The position numbers were made by a program, and so were the translations under genes. A DNA stretch of 64,000 nt from Streptomyces sp. RB17 (GTDB lineage: Bacteria; Actinomycetota; Actinomycetes; Streptomycetales; Streptomycetaceae). The stretch is from contig NZ_WEGL01000001.1 in assembly GCF_009604455.1 (NCBI RefSeq), forward strand, positions 744,001 through 808,000. Direction: 5' to 3'. Shown piece after piece: positions 1 through 10,034 of the stretch. Each line of letters opens with the position of its first letter. Position 1 is the first letter of the stretch. The notes below the pieces were generated by a model that was given only the letters and a program-made list of their open reading frames with translations, was not told where the DNA came from and made no database searches.

Positions 1-1
1 C

Positions 2-301
2 ACCCGCCGCACGGCCCGCCTCCTCGCGGACCGGTTGGGAGTCCCGGTCGTCCCGGCCTACGCCTCGGCGGCGACCCCGACCGTCCCGACGGCGGTACGC
101 GCACTGGCGGCGAGGGGCCGACACCGGGTGGCGCTCGCCTCGTGCTTCACGGCGCCGGGACGTTTCGCGACGCAGTGCGGTGAGCGAGCTCCGTGGATAG
201 CGGCGGACCCGCTGGGGGCGCATCCGGCGATGGCCCGACTCATCCTGCACCGCTACGACGAAGCACGGGTGATCAGGCAGGTGGAACTGGCTTCAGCCTG
301 A
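2..301 (+). CDS. Sirohydrochlorin chelatase (CbiX-type), C-terminal part
   Basis: The window opens inside this gene; only the last 99 codons are present, with no start codon. The visible part has the CbiX/SirB-like pattern: a region with LADRLGVPVVPAYAS, then VALASCFTAPGRF, then a DPLGAHPAMARLILHRYDEA ending. In this family two such half-domains insert Fe or Co into sirohydrochlorin for siroheme or cobalamin synthesis in the cytoplasm. In the assumed syntenic region of S. coelicolor a chelatase gene lies near dgt. Assignment rests on this C-terminal half only, so family is fairly sure and metal specificity unknown. Confidence 0.65.
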   Translation, partial: TRRTARLLADRLGVPVVPAYASAATPTVPTAVRALAARGRHRVALASCFTAPGRFATQCGERAPWIAADPLGAHPAMARLILHRYDEARVIRQVELASA

Positions 302-327
302 AAGAAGCAGCGGGGAAGTACCGATAA

Positions 328-399
328 GGGGCGCGGGGCTGTATCGATATGCGGCTCCGCCGCGTGGGCGCGATCAGCCACACAACCCCGCAGCCGCCC
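328..399 (+). repeat. Dispersed intergenic GC-rich repeat, copy 1
   Basis: Contains the core GCGGCTCCGCCGC (a 5-bp stem with a TCC loop) flanked by GCGCGGGGCTGTAT and GTGGGCGCGATCAGCCA. Related copies lie at 27138-27195, 31164-31224, 33645-33720 and 62148-62205. It follows the chelatase gene and precedes dgt. Probably a 3'-end repeat with terminator-like folding. Confidence 0.7.
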
Positions 400-426
400 A
401 AAGACAGAACTCGGCAGATGAGTAGG

Positions 427-432
427 CATACT
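427..432 (+). promoter_or_regulatory. Putative -10 box of dgt (leaderless)
   Basis: CATACT ends 8 nt before the dgt ATG at 441, so transcription would begin at or next to the start codon. The GAGGA just before the ATG is too close to act as a normal ribosome binding site. Confidence 0.4.
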
Positions 433-440
433 GTCGAGGA

Positions 441-1715
441 ATGGAAGGCACACCCAACGGCACCTACGACCCCACCTCAGCGGAGCGTTGGGCCCCGGAA
501 CCAGACAAACGCCCCGGCCGCACCGCCTTCCAACGCGATCGCGCCCGCATCCTCCACTCCGCCGCCCTCCGAAGGCTCGCCGGCAAGACACAGGTCGTCA
601 CGCCGGGCGAGCGCAGCGCCAGCGCCTGGGACGCCAGCCCCAGAACACGGCTCACCCACTCACTCGAATGCGCCCAGGTCGGCCGGGAGCTCGGCGCCGC
701 CCTCGGCTGTGACCCCGACCTGGTGGAGGCCGCCTGTCTGGCCCACGACCTCGGTCACCCACCCTTCGGTCACAACGGCGAACAGGCGCTGAACGCCTTC
801 GCGGACGACTGCGGCGGCTTCGAGGGCAACGCCCAGTCGCTCAGAATCCTGACCCGCATCGAGCCCAAACGGTTCACCGACGAACACTCCGTCGGCCTCA
901 ACCTCACCCGCGCCACACTCGACGCCGCCACCAAATACCCCTGGCCGCGCGGCGCGCACCCCACCGACCCGGCGTCCCCGAAATTCGGCGTGTACGAGGA
1001 CGACCGCCCGGTGTTCGACTGGGTCCGCAGGACCGCTCCCCGCACCCGCACCTGCTTCGAGGCCCAGGTCATGGACTGGTCGGACGACGTGGCGTACTCG
1101 GTGCACGACGTCGAGGACGGCCTGCACGCCGGTCACATCGACCCCAACTGCCTGCACGCCGAGCCCGAACGGCAGGCGGTCTTCGAGGTCGCCATCGGCC
1201 GGTACGTCCCCGCCGGCACCGATCCGGCCGAACTCTCCGCCGCCCTGGACCGCCTCCAGGACGAGGAATGGTGGCCGCACGGCTACGACGGCACGGCGGT
1301 CGCCCAGGCCCGCCTGAAGGACGCCACCAGCCAGCTCATCGGCCGGTTCTGCCTGGCCGCCGAGGGCGCCACCCGCACCGCGTACGGCACCGGCCGGCTC
1401 ACCCGGTACGACGCCGAACTCGTCGTACCCCGCGAGGCCCGCATGGAGTGCGCGGTGCTCAAGGCGGTCGCGGACCGGTATGTGATGCAGCGCGCCGAGC
1501 AGGAGCGGCTGCGCGCGGACCAGCGGGTCGTCGTGGCGGAACTGGCGGAGGCGCTCACCGCCCGCGCGCCGGACGGGCTGGATCCACAGTTTCGGGCACT
1601 GTTCGACGGGGCAGGCGACGACCACGCACGCAAGCGGGTGATCGTCGACCAGATCGCCTCCCTCACCGACGCCTCCGCACGCTCGCTGCACGCGAGACTT
1701 ACGGGGCATATGTGA
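441..1715 (+). CDS. dgt: Deoxyguanosinetriphosphate triphosphohydrolase
   Basis: 424 residues, an HD-domain dNTPase that hydrolyses dGTP (or other dNTPs) to the nucleoside and triphosphate, affecting cytosolic dNTP pools. The metal-binding HD signature is intact: RLTHSLE (H73), [14 protein letters not shown] (H102-D103, H106, H111) and a later [17 protein letters not shown] segment with the distal Asp. The N-terminal [20 protein letters not shown] is typical of bacterial Dgt. ATG at 441 was chosen because the conserved N-terminus starts soon after and a -10 box lies 8 nt upstream. Next on the strand is an FAD reductase after about 100 nt. Confidence 0.93.
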   Translation: MEGTPNGTYDPTSAERWAPEPDKRPGRTAFQRDRARILHSAALRRLAGKTQVVTPGERSASAWDASPRTRLTHSLECAQVGRELGAALGCDPDLVEAACLAHDLGHPPFGHNGEQALNAFADDCGGFEGNAQSLRILTRIEPKRFTDEHSVGLNLTRATLDAATKYPWPRGAHPTDPASPKFGVYEDDRPVFDWVRRTAPRTRTCFEAQVMDWSDDVAYSVHDVEDGLHAGHIDPNCLHAEPERQAVFEVAIGRYVPAGTDPAELSAALDRLQDEEWWPHGYDGTAVAQARLKDATSQLIGRFCLAAEGATRTAYGTGRLTRYDAELVVPREARMECAVLKAVADRYVMQRAEQERLRADQRVVVAELAEALTARAPDGLDPQFRALFDGAGDDHARKRVIVDQIASLTDASARSLHARLTGHM

Positions 1716-1819
1716 GAGGAACATGACCGTCCGTGGCCTGATCGGGTCACTCCCTCTTCCCGCATCACGTTGCGTGCGGGACGCTCGCATGTGGCGGCAC
1801 CCTTACGAGGAGGCATCAA

Positions 1820-3085
1820 GTGGTCGACGCGGATCAGACATTCGTCATCGTCGGGGGCGGACTCGCCGGCGCGAAGGCGGCCGAGACGCTCCGGGCGGAG
1901 GGCTTCACCGGCCGGGTGATACTGATCAGTGACGAGCGCGACCACCCCTACGAGCGACCGCCGCTGTCCAAGGGGTATCTGCTCGGCAAGGAGGAGCGCG
2001 ACAGCGTCTTCGTGCACGAGCCGGCCTGGTACGCGCAGAACGACATCGAGCTGCACCTCGGCCAGTTCGTCGACCGCATCGACCGCAGCGCGAAGACGGT
2101 CCGCTTCGGTGACGACGGCACCCTCGTCCGCTACGACAAGCTGCTGCTCGTCACCGGCGCCGAGCCCCGCCGCCTGGACATCCCGGGCACCGACCTGGCG
2201 GGCGTGCACCATCTGCGCCGGCTCGCGCACGCCGAGCGGCTCAAGGGCGTGCTGAGCTCGCTCGGCCGGGACAACGGGCACATCGTGATCGCGGGCGCCG
2301 GCTGGATCGGCCTGGAGGTCGCGGCGGCGGCCCGCGAGTACGGCGCGGAGGTCACCGTGATCGAACCGGCGCCGACCCCGCTGCACGGCGTCCTCGGCCC
2401 CGAGCTGGGCGGCGTCTTCGCGGAGCTGCACCGCGAGCACGGCGTCCGCTTCCACTTCGGGCGGCAGCTCACCGAGATCGTCGGCCAGGACGGCATGGTC
2501 CTCGCGGCCCGCACCGACGACGGCGAGGAGCACCCGGCGCACGACGTCCTCGCCGCGATCGGGGCGGCGCCCCGCGTCGGCCTCGCGGAAGCGGCGGGCC
2601 TGGAGATCGCCGACCGGGCGTACGGCGGCGGCATCGTCGTCGACGAGCGGCTGCGCACGTCCGACCCGGACATCTACGCGGCCGGCGACGTGGCGAACTT
2701 CCCGCTCGGCCTGTTCGACACCCGGGTACGGGTCGAGCACTGGGCCAACGCCCTGAACGGCGGACCTGCGGCGGCACGCTCGATGCTCGGCCAGGAGGCG
2801 ACGTACGACCGTGTGCCGTACTTCTTCACCGACCAGTACGACCTGGGCATGGAGTACAGCGGGTGGGCGCCGGCTGGGTCGTACGACCAGGTGGTGATCC
2901 GGGGCGACGCCGGGAAGCGGGAGTTCATCGCGTTCTGGGTGAAGGAGGGACGCGTGCTCGCCGGGATGAACGTGAACGTGTGGGATGTCACAGAGCAGAT
3001 CCAGAAGCTGATCCGTTCCAAGGCCCAGATGGACACCGAGGCCCTGGCCGACCCGCACGTACCGCTGGACAGCCTCACTTCCTGA
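1820..3085 (+). CDS. FAD-dependent NAD(P)H:ferredoxin-type reductase
   Basis: 421 residues starting at GTG, with a strong GAGGAGG ribosome binding site about 8 nt upstream. It is a pyridine nucleotide-disulfide oxidoreductase-fold flavoprotein of the ferredoxin/putidaredoxin reductase group. Visible are the FAD Rossmann motif GGGLAGAKAAE near residues 11-21, the ERPPLSKGYL motif typical of this group, a second NAD(P)H-binding motif GAGWIGLEVAAAA near residue 155, and the FAD motif YAAGDVANF. There is no CxxC redox-active disulfide, arguing against a thioredoxin-reductase-type enzyme. It likely passes electrons from NAD(P)H to a ferredoxin; no ferredoxin or P450 gene is adjacent, so the partner is unknown. 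Confidence 0.85.
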   Translation: MVDADQTFVIVGGGLAGAKAAETLRAEGFTGRVILISDERDHPYERPPLSKGYLLGKEERDSVFVHEPAWYAQNDIELHLGQFVDRIDRSAKTVRFGDDGTLVRYDKLLLVTGAEPRRLDIPGTDLAGVHHLRRLAHAERLKGVLSSLGRDNGHIVIAGAGWIGLEVAAAAREYGAEVTVIEPAPTPLHGVLGPELGGVFAELHREHGVRFHFGRQLTEIVGQDGMVLAARTDDGEEHPAHDVLAAIGAAPRVGLAEAAGLEIADRAYGGGIVVDERLRTSDPDIYAAGDVANFPLGLFDTRVRVEHWANALNGGPAAARSMLGQEATYDRVPYFFTDQYDLGMEYSGWAPAGSYDQVVIRGDAGKREFIAFWVKEGRVLAGMNVNVWDVTEQIQKLIRSKAQMDTEALADPHVPLDSLTS

Positions 3086-3110
3086 GGCCGGGGCTGTCAC
3101 ACCACCCCCG

Positions 3111-3116
3111 TAGAAT
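3111..3116 (+). promoter_or_regulatory. Putative -10 box of dnaG (leaderless)
   Basis: TAGAAT is a near-consensus -10 hexamer ending 6 nt before the dnaG GTG at 3123. No ribosome binding site fits between them, so a leaderless transcript is expected. No convincing -35 was found. Confidence 0.5.
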
Positions 3117-3122
3117 TCACGC

Positions 3123-5027
3123 GTGGCTGGACGGATCAACGACGAGGACGTGAAGGCGGTACGGGACGCGGTCCCGATCGACGCCGTGGTCTCCGAGTAC
3201 CTCCAGCTGCGCAACGCGGGCGGTGGCAACCTCAAGGGCCTGTGTCCGTTCCACGACGAGAAGTCGCCGTCCTTCCAGGTCAGCCCCAGCAAGGGACTCT
3301 TCCACTGCTTCGGCTGCCAGGAGGGCGGCGACACCATCACCTTCGTGATGAAGGTGGACCACCTCTCCTTCTCGGAGGCGGTGGAGCGGCTCGCGGCCCA
3401 GGCCGGCATCACGCTGCGCTACGAGGAGGGCGGGTACAACCCGGCCCACCAGCGCGGCGAGCGCATCCGCCTGGTCGAGGCGCACAAGATCGCCGCGCAG
3501 TGGTATGCCGAGCAGCTCGCCACCAGCCCCGAGGCCGAGACCGGCCGGATCTTCCTCGCCGAGCGCGGCTTCGACCAGGCCGCCGCCGTCCACTTCGGCG
3601 TCGGCTACAGCCCCCAGGGCTGGGACCACCTCACCCGCTACCTGCGCGGCAAGGGCTTCAGCGACAAGGAGCTGCTGCTGTCCGGGCTCGCGCAGGAGGG
3701 ACGCCGGGGGCCCATCGACCGCTTCCGGGGCCGCCTGATGTGGCCGATCCGGGACATCGGCGGCGAGGTCGTCGGCTTCGGCGCCCGCAAGCTGTACGAG
3801 GCGGACAACGGCCCGAAGTACCTGAACACGCCCGACACGGCGATCTACCGCAAGAGCCAAGTGCTGTACGGCATCGACCTGGCGAAGAAGGAGATCGCCA
3901 AGGCCAGCCGCGCTGTCGTGGTCGAGGGCTACACCGACGTCATGGCCTGCCACCTCGCCGGGGTGACGACCGCGATCGCGACCTGCGGCACGGCCTTCGG
4001 CGGCGAGCACATCAAGATCCTCCGCCGCCTGCTGATGGACAACGGCAGCGCCCGCGTCATCTTCACCTTCGACGGTGACGCCGCCGGCCAGAAGGCCGCC
4101 CTGCGCGCCTTCGAGGACGACCAGAAATTCGCCGCCGAGACCTACATCGCGATCGCCCCCGACGGCATGGACCCCTGCGAGCTGCGCCTGGCCAAGGGCG
4201 ACGAGGCGGTCGCGGACCTGGCCGAACCGCGCACCCCGCTCTTCGAGTTCGCACTGCGCCAGATCGTGAGCCGCTACGACCTGGACACCCCGGCCGGCCG
4301 CGCCGCCGCGCTGGACGAGGCCGCGCCGATCGTCGCCCGCATCAAGAACAGCGGCGCCCAGCACGAGGTCGCCGTCGAACTGGCCGGCCTGCTCGGCATC
4401 CTCGACACCCAGTTCGTGGTCCGGCGGGTGGCCCAGCTGGCCCGCTGGGCCCGGGAGGGCAAGGGCCCGCAGCAGCAGGGCCGCTCCCGCCCGGCCGACC
4501 AGCAGTGGCAGGCCGCCCCGCGCACGACGAACTCCGGCCCGGCCCTCACCCTGCGCAACCCCGTCTACGCCGCCGAACGCGAACTGCTCAAGCTCGCCCT
4601 CCAGCGCCCCGAGCTGGTCTCCCCGGCCTTTGACGCCTACGGCCTGGACGAGTTCACCGCGCCGCCGTACGCGGCCGTGTGCCAGGCCGTCGCGGAGGCG
4701 GGCGGCGCCGAGTACGGCGTATCCGACCCGCAGGAGTACCTGGTCCGGGTCCGGGAGGCCGCGCCCGACGACACCGTCCGCGCGATGGTCACCGAACTGG
4801 CCGTCGAGCCGATCCTGCGCCGTACGGTCGACGAGACCTACGCGGGCACGGTCCTGGTCCAGATCCGCCGCCGCGCCGTCGAGCGCCGCATCCACGACAT
4901 CCAGTCCCAGCTGACCCGCCTGGCCACCGGGGGCGACCCCGCCCAGCTGGCCGCCGTGCAGAACGAGATGTGGGTCCTCCAGCAGTACGACCAGACACTG
5001 CGGGAGCGGGGGGCGGAGGCGCTCTAG
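3123..5027 (+). CDS. dnaG: DNA primase
   Basis: 634 residues. It synthesises RNA primers at the replication fork together with DnaB. All family parts are present in order: the CHC2 zinc ribbon (C41, H44, C62, C65), the catalytic core, the Toprim fold with [13 protein letters not shown] near residue 265 and [12 protein letters not shown] near 315, and a C-terminal helicase-binding region after a Gln-rich linker near residue 450. The start is GTG, supported by the [21 protein letters not shown]-terminus. Its stop codon TAG at 5025-5027 overlaps the stop of the convergent nucleotidyltransferase gene. Confidence 0.97.
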   Translation: MAGRINDEDVKAVRDAVPIDAVVSEYLQLRNAGGGNLKGLCPFHDEKSPSFQVSPSKGLFHCFGCQEGGDTITFVMKVDHLSFSEAVERLAAQAGITLRYEEGGYNPAHQRGERIRLVEAHKIAAQWYAEQLATSPEAETGRIFLAERGFDQAAAVHFGVGYSPQGWDHLTRYLRGKGFSDKELLLSGLAQEGRRGPIDRFRGRLMWPIRDIGGEVVGFGARKLYEADNGPKYLNTPDTAIYRKSQVLYGIDLAKKEIAKASRAVVVEGYTDVMACHLAGVTTAIATCGTAFGGEHIKILRRLLMDNGSARVIFTFDGDAAGQKAALRAFEDDQKFAAETYIAIAPDGMDPCELRLAKGDEAVADLAEPRTPLFEFALRQIVSRYDLDTPAGRAAALDEAAPIVARIKNSGAQHEVAVELAGLLGILDTQFVVRRVAQLARWAREGKGPQQQGRSRPADQQWQAAPRTTNSGPALTLRNPVYAAERELLKLALQRPELVSPAFDAYGLDEFTAPPYAAVCQAVAEAGGAEYGVSDPQEYLVRVREAAPDDTVRAMVTELAVEPILRRTVDETYAGTVLVQIRRRAVERRIHDIQSQLTRLATGGDPAQLAAVQNEMWVLQQYDQTLRERGAEAL

Positions 5028-5986
5028 GTCCTGTCGTCGAACGACAGGGCCTGGCCGGCGTCGGGCGGGAAGGCCGGGGTCACCGCGCGCAGCAGCCGGT
5101 CCGCGAACTCCCGCTCGCGGTCGGCGAACTGGGGGTACTCGGTGACGAAGTGGTGCCACTCGACGTGCCGGGCCGCCTCCACGACCTCCGTCAGGGGGAT
5201 CGGCTTCTCCAGGGAGGGGTTGGGCCACTCGCCGGACAGCCTGACCACCCGCTGCAGCAGTTCATGGGAGAGCGGATGGGCCTCGGCGAGGAGGACGGCG
5301 TCGTACAGGTCCTTGCCCTGCGGGTAGAGGTCGGTGATCAGCCACATCAGCTTCCACGCGAGCGACAGTCCCGGCGTAGCTCCGAGCAGCACCGCGCCGC
5401 CCGGCAGCTCCACGGGCTGCGGCGCCTGCGGGAGCTGCTCGTTGAAGACGAAGTCCAGCTGCACGTGCCCGCCGGGCAGGCCGGGCGCCGACCAGGGCAG
5501 GACCATGCGGCGGCCGGGCACCCGCTCGTACGTCCAGATGTCCTCCACGACCGCGTCCCGCGCACAGAAGGCGACCTCGCCGTAATGGTCCTGCGCGGCC
5601 TCGGCGATACCCCGGATCATCCGGTCCGTGCGCTTCTCGTCGATCCGCCAGTCGGCCGGTACGACGACGAAGTCCAGGTCACCGGGTTCGCGGGCGGCCT
5701 CCCCGAACCACACCGACATCAGCAGGCTGCCGCGCAGCACCAGGGATCCGGCCCACTCCGAACCGGCGATCGCGGCCAGGACCAGATGCAGCGCCCGTCG
5801 GCGGGCGCTGCGCCAGGCCTCGCCGCGCGCCGGGTCGGCGAAGACGGGGTCGGCGGCCCGGTAGGCGTTCTGGTACTGCTTGAGGGCCGGCTCGAAGACG
5901 GGGCGCTGGGTGACGTCGCCGCCGGGTACCCAGGTCAGCGTCCGAGGTACATCCCTGGTCGGCCGCTCCCGCTCCGTCCCGCTCAC
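5024..5986 (-). CDS. AbiEii/AbiGii-type nucleotidyltransferase
   Basis: 320 residues. The frame stays open upstream, but a GTG at 5986 overlaps the stop of the upstream gene (GTGA), marking the real start. It shows the minimal nucleotidyltransferase pattern [15 protein letters not shown] followed by GDLDFVVVP, i.e. a GS motif and a D-x-D pair, then [11 protein letters not shown] with the third acidic residue. PF08843-like proteins of this kind act as AbiEii toxins that add nucleotides to tRNA in some systems, but many members are unstudied. The partner here is a 209-residue protein, not a recognisable AbiEi antitoxin. The neighbouring genes are replication and transcription housekeeping genes, so a non-defence role is possible. 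Confidence 0.7.
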   Translation of the reverse strand: MSGTERERPTRDVPRTLTWVPGGDVTQRPVFEPALKQYQNAYRAADPVFADPARGEAWRSARRRALHLVLAAIAGSEWAGSLVLRGSLLMSVWFGEAAREPGDLDFVVVPADWRIDEKRTDRMIRGIAEAAQDHYGEVAFCARDAVVEDIWTYERVPGRRMVLPWSAPGLPGGHVQLDFVFNEQLPQAPQPVELPGGAVLLGATPGLSLAWKLMWLITDLYPQGKDLYDAVLLAEAHPLSHELLQRVVRLSGEWPNPSLEKPIPLTEVVEAARHVEWHHFVTEYPQFADREREFADRLLRAVTPAFPPDAGQALSFDDRT

Positions 5987-6612
5987 GCGGACACCTCCCG
6001 TTCCTCGATCCACCCGTCGTCCACCGACTCGTCGCTGTCGTGGAGCACGAACTCCCGCTCCACGCCGAGCACTTCGAACCCGTCCAGCTCCGCGAGCAGC
6101 AGCCGCAGCGCCTCTTCGGCCTCCGCGCCACGGACGCCCCGGCAGCGCTGCGTCACGAACCGCTCGTGCCGTCCGCCGTCGCGGACCCGGCGCGCGTTCC
6201 ACGACAGGTGGGCGCCGTGCGGGACGACCCGCGCGGTCAGCGAGGCCAGATCGGCGTCCGCGTCCAGGAGCAGCTTCACGTGGTGCTCGAAATACTGTCC
6301 GCCGGACCGCCCGCCCCCGCACGGCCCGTCCGGCACCTCCGGCGCCCACGGCACCGACTCCGTCTTCACCCGGACCGGAGTGAAACCGGCCGACCGCAGC
6401 GCCGCCACCGTCCCGTCCGCCCGCGCCGACTGCTCGGCGTACGAGGTCGAACCGGCCAGGGTCAGCATCGGCTGGTCCCGCATCCGGCCGCGGGCCAGCA
6501 CGATGTGCGTCAGCTTCAGCCCGGCCGCCTCCGCCCAGCGGCGCAGCCGCTCCGTCTCCGCGGGGCCGGTGCAGCGGACGGTGACATGGGTTTCGTACAG
6601 AAGTCCGGGCAC
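5983..6612 (-). CDS. Protein of unknown function, coupled to the nucleotidyltransferase
   Basis: 209 residues, not recognised as a named family. It begins [14 protein letters not shown] and appears to be made of two halves with similar strand-helix-strand spacing: the first around residues 5-95, the second from [10 protein letters not shown] near 107 to the end. Two HxT/S-x pairs, HVTV at 9-12 and HLSW at 135-138, recall 2H phosphoesterases, but spacing and context are not conclusive. There is no signal peptide or membrane segment. It overlaps the downstream nucleotidyltransferase gene by 4 nt (GTGA), so the two are translationally coupled. Divergent from the sigma factor gene across a 232-nt promoter region. 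Confidence 0.6.
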   Translation of the reverse strand: MPGLLYETHVTVRCTGPAETERLRRWAEAAGLKLTHIVLARGRMRDQPMLTLAGSTSYAEQSARADGTVAALRSAGFTPVRVKTESVPWAPEVPDGPCGGGRSGGQYFEHHVKLLLDADADLASLTARVVPHGAHLSWNARRVRDGGRHERFVTQRCRGVRGAEAEEALRLLLAELDGFEVLGVEREFVLHDSDESVDDGWIEEREVSA

Positions 6613-6844
6613 CCGGGGATCCTCCCAGATCAGGGCGGAAGGCGGCGCCCGGTTTTCCTCCTCCGATCACCGTCCGGTCACGGACCGGACGCAAAAAGTC
6701 ACCGCAAGCCCCTCGTGGCGGGGATGTGTCGTACTCCACACTGGGTCCGGTGCCCGAGTCCTCGGAGCGCAGGCCGTCGACTCTCCGCTCCCGAAGTGCC
6801 GCTGCCGCACAGCTTCAGCAGCGATCATCCTGGAGGTCGCCCCC

Positions 6845-8032
6845 GTGCAGACCCAGACCCTCACCCAGACCGACAGCGCCGCCCGTGCCACCAGTACCAC
6901 CGGCACGACCTCGGACGAGCCGGACGCAGAGCTGGATGTCCTCGTGGCCGTGCCCCCGCAGAGCCGAGCCGTCCGCCACCCGGAGGCGGTGCCCGCCGAG
7001 CCGGCGGAACCACCGGCGGACGCGCTCGTGGACGAGCCCGAGGAGGACGGCGAACCGCTGGAGGCCGCCGAGCCCGTCGAGCCCGTCGAGACACGGGTCT
7101 CAGCCCGGGCCGAGACCGGCGGCCCCTCGGCCGACCTGTTCCGCCAGTACCTGCGCGAGATCGGCCGTATCCCGCTGCTCACCGCCGCCGAGGAGGTCGA
7201 ACTCGCCCGCCGGGTCGAGGCCGGCCTGTTCGCCGAGGAGAAGCTGAGCAACACCCCTGATCTGGACACCGAGTTGGGGCTCGACCTGGACCGGCTCGTG
7301 GTCATGGGGCGCATGGCCAAGCGGCGGCTCATCGAGGCCAACCTACGGCTCGTGGTCTCCGTCGCCAAGCGGTACGTCGGGCGCGGCCTGACCATGCTCG
7401 ACCTCGTGCAGGAGGGCAATCTCGGGCTGATCCGGGCGGTGGAGAAGTTCGACTACGCCCGCGGCTACAAGTTCTCGACGTACGCCACCTGGTGGATCCG
7501 CCAGGCCATGTCCCGGGCCCTGGCCGACCAGGCCCGCACCATCCGCGTGCCGGTGCACGTGGTCGAGCTGATCAACCGGGTCGTGCGCGTCCAGCGGCGG
7601 ATGCTGCAGGAGCGGGGGTACGAGCCGACGCCCGAAGAGGTCGCCGCGCACCTCGAGCTGCCGCCCGAGCGGGTCTCCGAGGTACTGCGCCTGGCCCAGG
7701 AGCCGGTCTCGCTGCACGCCCCGGTCGGCGAGGAGGACGACGTGGCCCTCGGCGACCTGATCGAGGACGGGGATGCCGCATCGCCGGTCGAGTCGGCGGC
7801 GTTCCTGCTGCTCAGGGAGCATCTGGAGGCCGTGCTGTCCACGCTGGGCGAGCGGGAGCGGAAGGTCGTACAGCTCCGCTACGGCCTCATCGACGGCCGG
7901 CCCCGCACGCTGGAGGAGATAGGCCGGCTGTTCGGGGTGACCCGGGAGCGGATACGGCAGATCGAGTCCAAGACCCTCAACAAGCTCCGGGACCACGCCT
8001 TCGCGGACCAGTTGAGGGGTTATCTGGACTGA
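6845..8032 (+). CDS. hrdA: RNA polymerase sigma factor, HrdA-like (sigma-70 group 1/2)
   Basis: 395 residues from GTG at 6845, preceded by a TGGAGG ribosome binding site. An acidic, Pro/Ala-rich N-terminus of about 90 residues is followed by region 1.2 ([21 protein letters not shown]), region 2 with [20 protein letters not shown], region 3 and region 4 ending in the helix-turn-helix [19 protein letters not shown]. The length and the dnaG neighbourhood match the non-essential HrdA of S. coelicolor rather than the longer principal HrdB; the HrdA name depends on that remembered synteny. It would direct RNA polymerase to HrdB-like promoters. A strong hairpin terminator follows at 8074-8099. Confidence 0.85.
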   Translation: MQTQTLTQTDSAARATSTTGTTSDEPDAELDVLVAVPPQSRAVRHPEAVPAEPAEPPADALVDEPEEDGEPLEAAEPVEPVETRVSARAETGGPSADLFRQYLREIGRIPLLTAAEEVELARRVEAGLFAEEKLSNTPDLDTELGLDLDRLVVMGRMAKRRLIEANLRLVVSVAKRYVGRGLTMLDLVQEGNLGLIRAVEKFDYARGYKFSTYATWWIRQAMSRALADQARTIRVPVHVVELINRVVRVQRRMLQERGYEPTPEEVAAHLELPPERVSEVLRLAQEPVSLHAPVGEEDDVALGDLIEDGDAASPVESAAFLLLREHLEAVLSTLGERERKVVQLRYGLIDGRPRTLEEIGRLFGVTRERIRQIESKTLNKLRDHAFADQLRGYLD

Positions 8033-8073
8033 AGGGCTGGACTGAAGGGGCTGCACTGGAAGAGCTGGACCGA

Positions 8074-8099
8074 GGGGGGCCGCCTGCCGGCGGCCCCCC
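8074..8099. terminator. Bidirectional hairpin terminator
   Basis: A perfect 11-bp stem (8074-8084 with 8089-8099, arm GGGGGGCCGCC) with a 4-nt TGCC loop lies between the convergent sigma factor and ABC exporter genes. There is no T-run, as is usual in streptomycetes. Confidence 0.8.
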
Positions 8100-8105
8100 G
8101 CGCGG

Positions 8106-10034
8106 CTAGTCCACCTCCGCAACAGCCTGCGCGAACTGGGCCTTGTACAGCCGCGCATACGCACCGTCGGCCGCCAGCAGCTCCGCGTGCGCGCCCTGTT
8201 CGACGATCGACCCGTTCTCCATGACGAGAATCGTGTCGGCGTCCCGGATCGTCGACAGCCGGTGCGCGATCACGAACGACGTCCGCCCCGCCGCCAGCTT
8301 GGCCATCGCCTTCTGGATCAGCACCTCGGTCCGGGTGTCGACCGAACTCGTCGCCTCGTCCAGCACCAGGATCGTCGGGTCGGACAGGAACGCCCGCGCG
8401 ATGGTGATGAGCTGCTTCTCACCCGCGCTGACGCCCGTGCCCTCGTCGTCGATCACGGTGTCGTACCCGTCGGGGAGGGTGCGGACGAACCGGTCGGCAT
8501 GGGCCGCCCGTGCCGCCTCCTCGATCTCCCCGCGGGTGACCTCCCGGGACGCCCCGTACGCGATGTTCTCCGCGATCGTGCCGCCGAACAGCCAGGTGTC
8601 CTGCAGCACCATGCCGATCCCGGACCGGAGTTCGTCGCGGGACATCTTCCGGATGTCGACGTCGTCGAGGGTGATCCGGCCGCCCGACACGTCGTAGAAC
8701 CGCATCAGCAGGTTGACCAGCGTGGTCTTGCCCGCACCCGTCGGACCGACGATCGCCACCGTGTGACCGGGCTCCACCGTGAGGGAGAGGTCCTCGATCA
8801 GCGGCTTCTCCGGGTCGTACCGGAAGGACACGTGCTCCAGCCGGACCCGGCCGCGCAGCTCCGCCGGCCGCTCGCCCGGCACCGGATCCGCCTCCTGCTC
8901 CTCCGCGTCGAGGAGTTCGAAGATCCGCTCGGCCGAGGCGACACCGGACTGCACCAGGTTCGCCATCGACGCGACCTGCGTCAGCGGCATGGAGAACTGC
9001 CGCGAGTACTGGATGAAGGCCTGGACGTCACCGATGGACAGCGACCCGGAGGCCACGCGCAGGCCGCCCACGACCGCCACCAGCACATAGTTCAGGTTCG
9101 ACACGAACATCATCAGCGGCTGCATGATCCCGCTGTTGAACTGCGCCTTGAACCCGGCCTCGTACAGCGCCTCGTTCTGCTCGGCGAACTGCTTCGCCGA
9201 CTCCGCCTGCCGGCCGAACACCTTCACCAGGGTGTGCCCGGTGTACATCTCCTCGACGTGGGCGTTCAGCTTGCCGGTGGAGCGCCACTGCTGCACGAAG
9301 TGCGGCTGCGACCGCTTGCCGACCCGAGTGGCCACCACGAACGACAGCGGCACGGTGACCAGCGCGACCAGCGCGAGGATCCAGGAGACGTAGAACATCA
9401 TCACGAGCACGCCGATGATGGTCAGCAGCGAGTTGATGAGCTGGCCCATCGACTGCTGGAGCGTCTGCCCGATGTTGTCGATGTCGTTGGTCGCGCGGGA
9501 CAGCACCTCGCCGCGCTGGCGCTTGTCGAAGTACGACAGCGGCAGCCGCGACAGCTTCGCCTGCACGGACTCGCGCATCCGGTACATCGTGCGGTTCACG
9601 GCCCGGTTGACCAGCCGGGTGGCCACCGCCATCAGCAGGCCGGCGACCATGAACGTACAGAGCGCGAGCAGCAGGACGTTCCCGACGGCACCGAAGTCGA
9701 TGCCCTTGCCGGGCGTGAAGTCGGTGCTCTTGAGCATGTCCGCGATGGTGCCCTGGCCGTGGGCCCGCATCTGGTCGAGGACCTGCTGCTTGGTGGTGCC
9801 GGCCGGCATCTGCCGGCCGATGATGCCGGAGAAGACCAGGTCGGTGGCCCTGCCGAGGATCTTCGGGCCGATCACGCTCAGGGTCACGCTGACGACCACG
9901 CACAGCAGCAGGCCGTAGATGGTGAGCCGTTCCGGTCTGAACTGGGAGACGAGCCGTTTGCCCGATCCCTTGAAGTCCATCGAGCGCTGGTCGGGGCCGC
10001 CCCCGGCCATCATGCGTCCCATGGGCCCGGCCAT
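8106..10034 (-). CDS. ABC exporter, membrane-ATPase half-transporter (catalytic subunit)
   Basis: 642 residues: a Gly/Met-rich N-terminus, a six-helix exporter domain with an extended loop after helix 1 (residues about 65-110), and a nucleotide-binding domain with Walker A GPTGAGKTT near 430, signature VSAGEKQ near 534 and Walker B ILVLDEATSS near 554. Signature VSAGEKQ departs from LSGGQ but the catalytic Glu is present. Its ATG overlaps the stop of the upstream ABC gene by 1 nt (TGATG). The pair is expected to form a heterodimeric multidrug or lipid exporter of the TmrAB/BmrCD kind in the plasma membrane; substrate unknown. Confidence 0.9.
   Translation of the reverse strand: MAGPMGRMMAGGGPDQRSMDFKGSGKRLVSQFRPERLTIYGLLLCVVVSVTLSVIGPKILGRATDLVFSGIIGRQMPAGTTKQQVLDQMRAHGQGTIADMLKSTDFTPGKGIDFGAVGNVLLLALCTFMVAGLLMAVATRLVNRAVNRTMYRMRESVQAKLSRLPLSYFDKRQRGEVLSRATNDIDNIGQTLQQSMGQLINSLLTIIGVLVMMFYVSWILALVALVTVPLSFVVATRVGKRSQPHFVQQWRSTGKLNAHVEEMYTGHTLVKVFGRQAESAKQFAEQNEALYEAGFKAQFNSGIMQPLMMFVSNLNYVLVAVVGGLRVASGSLSIGDVQAFIQYSRQFSMPLTQVASMANLVQSGVASAERIFELLDAEEQEADPVPGERPAELRGRVRLEHVSFRYDPEKPLIEDLSLTVEPGHTVAIVGPTGAGKTTLVNLLMRFYDVSGGRITLDDVDIRKMSRDELRSGIGMVLQDTWLFGGTIAENIAYGASREVTRGEIEEAARAAHADRFVRTLPDGYDTVIDDEGTGVSAGEKQLITIARAFLSDPTILVLDEATSSVDTRTEVLIQKAMAKLAAGRTSFVIAHRLSTIRDADTILVMENGSIVEQGAHAELLAADGAYARLYKAQFAQAVAEVD

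Noticed and set aside
5987..6739. 571-residue nucleotidyltransferase with long N-terminus
   Set aside because: The upstream part is out of frame with the well-formed 209-residue gene, whose stop overlaps a GTG start at 5986.
4679..6844. N-terminal extension of the sigma factor (open frame of 1117 codons)
   Set aside because: The frame runs antisense through the nucleotidyltransferase pair; the homology and the TGGAGG site support a start at 6845.
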